From Euryarchaeota archaeon UBA53 (GTDB taxonomy: Archaea > Thermoplasmatota > Poseidoniia > Poseidoniales > Poseidoniaceae): a stretch of 27,468 nucleotides of DNA. Made by a program: the position numbers and the translations under genes. The stretch's first letter is position 1. Each line of letters opens with the position of its first letter. The DNA lies in NCBI GenBank assembly GCA_002507425.1, contig DAZU01000002.1, positions 1 to 27,468 on the forward strand, in the 5' to 3' direction. Under the pieces are notes generated by a model. The model searched no databases. It worked only from the letters and a program-made list of their open reading frames with translations, and was not told where the DNA came from. This document shows positions 23,902 to 27,468 of the stretch, piece after piece.

Positions 23902-26900
23902 ATGCGCAGGTTGATTGCATCAGGTATCCTCTTATGCCTTCTATTCTCTATTATGAATTCGATGAACGGTATGGTCGTATCTAGCGACCAAAATTCATTC
24001 AATTTTAATTTGGATTTAGTTGAAGAAAAATCTGAGCTTAGCCAAGAGCAAATCCAAGCACTGAATGCAGCAGGCATTGGAAGAGGAGCAAACTCAAACT
24101 GGTCGGCATCGGGAGGTTCTTTAGACGATGATGATATCTATGAGATGGTATTCGATTCACAAGGTAATGTAATCGTGTGTGGAACCATATATCAGGCATC
24201 CCAATTTGGCGCTGTCCAAATATATACAGAAGGTGAGGGAGACATTTTGATCGCCAAACTCACTAAAGATGGTGTCTGGGACTGGGCTGTATCAGCTGGA
24301 ACTGCAATTTACTATGATGAATGTCGAGGTGTAACGGTTGATTCAAACGACAATGTGTATGGCACGGGTTACTTCCAAGGTTCTGTGAATTTTGGTAACA
24401 CAACAATCACAACAACTGGATTCGATGGATGGATAGCGAGAGTTAACAGCACAGGCCAGTTTGATTGGGCAATGAAGTTTGGAGGATTTGACATAGATGT
24501 TGGTTGGGACATAGTTGCAGACAATTACGACAATCTTTACGTTACTGGCTATTATCAAAATTTCACCGAATTTGATGCTAACCAATTAATTGCCAATAAT
24601 CCATCTGACAATGGTAGATTTTTCGTTGCGTATTACAACGTGAGCGCCTCTCAATGGGATTGGGCTAAAGATTCCTATGGAACTGGTCACTCATCACCAT
24701 ATCAATTGGTTCATGAGCCCTCCACGAATTCGGTTTACATTGCAGGATACAATACTGGTAACGAACGTTGGGATAATGGTTCATTTGTTTCAAATCCTCA
24801 ATCAACTTATGCTGGATTTGTATTGAAATACGCCGATGATGGTACCTTTGAATGGGGTCAAAACTCCGGAGGGAATCCATGTTTTGGAATTAATTGTGGT
24901 GTTTACTTCAACAACATAGTCTTGCACCCTGATGGTGGAGTTGTTGTTGGAGGTAATTTTTATGCAAGTTACAAACAACAAAATGGAAATGCTGTAAATG
25001 GTCAGGGAAGTTGGGATATTCTATTATTGCGATATGATGCCAATGGAACCCAAATTTGGGATTACAATGCGGGCGGAAGTGGCGATGATAGATTGCAGTC
25101 TTTATCCGTGAATCCAAAAGGCCAAGTCCAGTTCGGCGGAAGGCACTTCGATAGTATGAAATTTGGTACGACAACTCTGCAGAAAAACTTCACTACAAAC
25201 AAGTTTGATGGTTTCATAGCCCAGGTAGATTTGGACTCTGACTTTCAATGGGCAATGAGCATTGGAGGAGCTGACAATGATACTGTTGGGGCATTACTCG
25301 CCTTAGATGATGGTAGCATAATTGCGGGTGGTGAGTTTAGCGGGACTGTATGGTTCGGAGACACACCTAGGTCTGCAACAGACCAGGATGTGTTCGTGTG
25401 GAAGTTCCAACACGACAAAGATGATGACGGAGTTACTGATTATACGGACAACTGCCTCAACACCCCAAATGCGAACCAGAGCAACTTCGATGAGGATCTA
25501 AAAGGTGATGCATGCGATAACGACGATGATAATGACGGCCTCCATGATGCAATTGATGATTGCCCGTATGGTTTCATAGGTTGGAACCAGTCGAATATCT
25601 CCCTCGACCACGATAGCGACGGCTGCAAGGATATTGAGGAAGATAACGACGATGATAATGATGGAGTTACAGATTCACTAGATAACTGCCCAACTGGTCA
25701 CTTGGATTGGACTGTTGATAGTAGCTCAGATATGGATAATGACGGCTGTCGAGACATTGACGAAGATACCGATGATGATGGTGATAGTGTTCTAGATGAG
25801 AATGATAATTGTCAGTTCACACCAAATCCTGCTCAAGATGATTTTGAACTAGATGGGGTAGGTGATGACTGCGATGGTGACGACGATGGTGATGGAGTAG
25901 ATGACTTAGTGGATGACTGTCCTCAAGGGGCGATTAATTGGACCTCAGACGTTCAGACAGACAAGGACGGTGACGGATGTCAGGATGAGGGTTCAAATGA
26001 AGATTTAGATGATGACAACGACGGTATTTTTGACATCAACGATTCATGCCCAAGAGGAGAAACTGGTTGGATCTCATCTGAATCAAATGACAGAGATGGT
26101 GATGGTTGCAGAAATAATAACGAAGACAATGATAATGACAATGATAGCATAATTAACGAGGTTGATCTTTGTCCTAACGGAATTACAGATTGGAGAAAGA
26201 ACACCACCAATGATAACGATGGAGATGGATGTCTTGACGCTAGAGAAGACAACGACGATGATAATGACGGATTCTCAGATATTGATGACTTCTGTCCTAT
26301 GCAAGAAGGGACTGCTACTCTAGGACAGAAAGGTTGTCCAGACTTTGACGGTGACGGAATTGCTGATGCAGTCGATGCTTTCTTCCAAGACGAAACACAA
26401 TGGAATGACGGCGATGGTGACGGATACGGAGACAATCCCAACGGAAACAATGCCGATGATTGTCCATTTTTCTTTGGTAACTCAAGCGATGACAGAGCAG
26501 GTTGTATCGACTCCGATGGCGATGGATATTCAGACCCAGATCTTGCTTACAGCGTCTCTATGGGTGCTGACGCCTTCGCTGATGATCCCAGTCAGTGGTC
26601 TGATGTAGATGGTGATGGCTATGGGGATAACCTAGTAGGATTCCAGTTTGACCTATGCCCCGATCGTGAGGGAAGCTCCTACATTGACAGGTTTGGGTGC
26701 CCTGATATGGACAACGATGGATATTCAGACATAGATGCGTTCTGGGGTTATGATGTTTGGGACACACTTGGGAATGGTCCCGATATGTTCCCATTTGAAG
26801 CGACACAGTGGCATGATAGTGATGAAGATGGTTTTGGTGACAATTGGGGCAACCCTGAATGGAACGAATCTAGAGATGCTAACTGGCCGGGGCAATTTGT

Positions 26901-27399
26901 TGAGGGTGCTCAGTTAGCCGACATGTGCCCACTTGTTTCTCCTGACGGTCGATTTGACGATGATGTCAATTATCCAGGCTGTTTACTCAGCGAGCCTAGT
27001 GATGGGGGAGTTACGGATACTGATGAAATTAAGGAATCAGATACTGAAGGTGATAACACGATAATAATAATTGGAATTATTGGTGGAATTGTTGTATTAG
27101 GACTTGTTACGACTCTTCTATTCATGCTAAAGAAAAAGCCCAACAAGAAGCTGTCTGGAAAATCCGTGGAACCGCTGACAGATTTGCCAATGCCGGCACC
27201 ACCGATTTTACCGCTATCACAGGATGTTGATGAGAGTGGTATTGCATCGAGTGAAACAGATACTGTGGGTTCCTGGGAGGATTTACCCGGTGGCGATTAT
27301 CTGGACCCTGACGAGGATGGAACTAACTGGTTCAGAGCAAATAACGGAGACAATTGGTATCAGAATCCAGACGGAACATGGACAAAATGGAAGGATTGA
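23902..27399 (+). CDS. giant surface protein: propeller-like repeats, TSP type-3 repeats, membrane anchor
   Basis: 1165 residues. A signal peptide (about 1-25) is followed by some seven propeller-like repeats (about 60-495) of the SBBP type, each with a pattern like D..GNVIVCGTI and D.WIA(R/K)....G.F.WA. Next comes an Asp-rich region of calcium-binding TSP type-3 repeats (about 503-1033), then a membrane helix (about 1053-1077), a basic stop-transfer (KKKPNKK) and an 80-residue tail ending in Trp-rich WFRANN...WYQNPDGTWTKW. Many NxS/T sequons suggest N-glycosylation outside the cell. Likely an anchored surface or adhesion protein; ligand unknown. Similar proteins are a known feature of marine planktonic archaea and bacteria. 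An ATG at 23902 follows the strand of gcvT by 51 bases. Confidence 0.85.
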   Translation: MRRLIASGILLCLLFSIMNSMNGMVVSSDQNSFNFNLDLVEEKSELSQEQIQALNAAGIGRGANSNWSASGGSLDDDDIYEMVFDSQGNVIVCGTIYQASQFGAVQIYTEGEGDILIAKLTKDGVWDWAVSAGTAIYYDECRGVTVDSNDNVYGTGYFQGSVNFGNTTITTTGFDGWIARVNSTGQFDWAMKFGGFDIDVGWDIVADNYDNLYVTGYYQNFTEFDANQLIANNPSDNGRFFVAYYNVSASQWDWAKDSYGTGHSSPYQLVHEPSTNSVYIAGYNTGNERWDNGSFVSNPQSTYAGFVLKYADDGTFEWGQNSGGNPCFGINCGVYFNNIVLHPDGGVVVGGNFYASYKQQNGNAVNGQGSWDILLLRYDANGTQIWDYNAGGSGDDRLQSLSVNPKGQVQFGGRHFDSMKFGTTTLQKNFTTNKFDGFIAQVDLDSDFQWAMSIGGADNDTVGALLALDDGSIIAGGEFSGTVWFGDTPRSATDQDVFVWKFQHDKDDDGVTDYTDNCLNTPNANQSNFDEDLKGDACDNDDDNDGLHDAIDDCPYGFIGWNQSNISLDHDSDGCKDIEEDNDDDNDGVTDSLDNCPTGHLDWTVDSSSDMDNDGCRDIDEDTDDDGDSVLDENDNCQFTPNPAQDDFELDGVGDDCDGDDDGDGVDDLVDDCPQGAINWTSDVQTDKDGDGCQDEGSNEDLDDDNDGIFDINDSCPRGETGWISSESNDRDGDGCRNNNEDNDNDNDSIINEVDLCPNGITDWRKNTTNDNDGDGCLDAREDNDDDNDGFSDIDDFCPMQEGTATLGQKGCPDFDGDGIADAVDAFFQDETQWNDGDGDGYGDNPNGNNADDCPFFFGNSSDDRAGCIDSDGDGYSDPDLAYSVSMGADAFADDPSQWSDVDGDGYGDNLVGFQFDLCPDREGSSYIDRFGCPDMDNDGYSDIDAFWGYDVWDTLGNGPDMFPFEATQWHDSDEDGFGDNWGNPEWNESRDANWPGQFVEGAQLADMCPLVSPDGRFDDDVNYPGCLLSEPSDGGVTDTDEIKESDTEGDNTIIIIGIIGGIVVLGLVTTLLFMLKKKPNKKLSGKSVEPLTDLPMPAPPILPLSQDVDESGIASSETDTVGSWEDLPGGDYLDPDEDGTNWFRANNGDNWYQNPDGTWTKWKD
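25411..27000 (+). repeat. TSP3 Asp-rich repeat region within the surface protein gene
   Basis: Encodes about 530 residues of DxDxDG-type calcium-binding repeats. Two classes are visible. The first is about five units of roughly 42 residues with pattern CPxGxxxW...DxDxDGCxD..EDxDDDxDG (about 25560-26290). The second is three later units with QWxDxDGDGYGDN or close to it (about 26400, 26595 and 26808). The nucleotide repeats (GATGATGACGG-like) are diverged, so this is not a recent tandem expansion. Confidence 0.8.
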
Positions 27400-27468
27400 A
27401 CTAAATCAAGCGATTAATGACTGATAAGAACACATCTTTGTCATCATGTTGTAGAGTTTTTATCTCTA

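Noticed and set aside
25411..27000. Antisense and alternate-frame open frames across the Asp-rich repeats
   Set aside because: They arise from the GAT/GAC codon bias of the TSP3 repeats, have low-complexity Ser/Pro or Thr-rich translations and lack ribosome binding sites.
25411..27000. CRISPR array or tandem DNA satellite
   Set aside because: The periodicity is at the protein level, with diverged nucleotides and no constant repeat/spacer pattern.

Overview
The window reads as a chromosomal segment of a mesophilic marine euryarchaeon, most likely Marine Group II (Candidatus Poseidoniia) or a close relative. Archaeal signs are an NadM-type NMN adenylyltransferase, an Rbg/DRG GTPase with a TGS domain, a ThiR-type regulator (HTH plus ThiN), and AT-rich TATA-like elements upstream of genes. 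Marine, surface-living signs are a photolyase, GrpE, lipobox lipoproteins and a very large Asp-rich thrombospondin-type-3 surface protein. The sequence is fairly AT-rich and densely coding. The organism call is inference; no rRNA, tRNA, CRISPR array or mobile element was seen.

Layout. 1-5.1 kb (minus strand): DEDDh exonuclease, a 57-residue membrane protein, phosphoenolpyruvate synthase, Rbg-type GTPase. 5.3-6.5 kb (plus): an unrecognised 219-residue protein and GrpE. 6.5-8.7 kb (minus): photolyase/cryptochrome family protein, and upstream of it PdxT, the glutaminase of PLP synthase. 8.8-13.3 kb (plus): class V aminotransferase and NadM four bases apart, a small membrane protein, a thioredoxin-CcdA/DsbD fusion, and a lipoprotein. 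13.3-20.1 kb (minus): a PAP2-like membrane protein, an SPFH protein with a helical partner four bases upstream, and a compact thiamine uptake operon thiR-thiB-thiP-thiQ whose genes overlap by about 1-8 bases. 20.3-27.4 kb (plus): a GAD-like PLP decarboxylase, an AlkA-like DNA glycosylase, a small membrane protein, aminomethyltransferase GcvT, and a 1165-residue anchored surface protein (propeller-like repeats, TSP3 repeats, C-terminal membrane anchor, Trp-rich tail).

How it fits together. The clearest functional unit is thiRBPQ: a thiamine-binding lipoprotein, a fused double permease, a short ATPase and a regulator whose effector domain derives from thiamine-phosphate synthase. A near-palindrome upstream of thiR is a candidate operator. 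The least explained parts are the SPFH/helical pair downstream of that operon, the thioredoxin-CcdA fusion with exactly six cysteines, and the surface protein with its Trp-rich tail. No intergenic gap exceeds about 215 bases; the two largest (5062-5276 and 20102-20336) are described as features.
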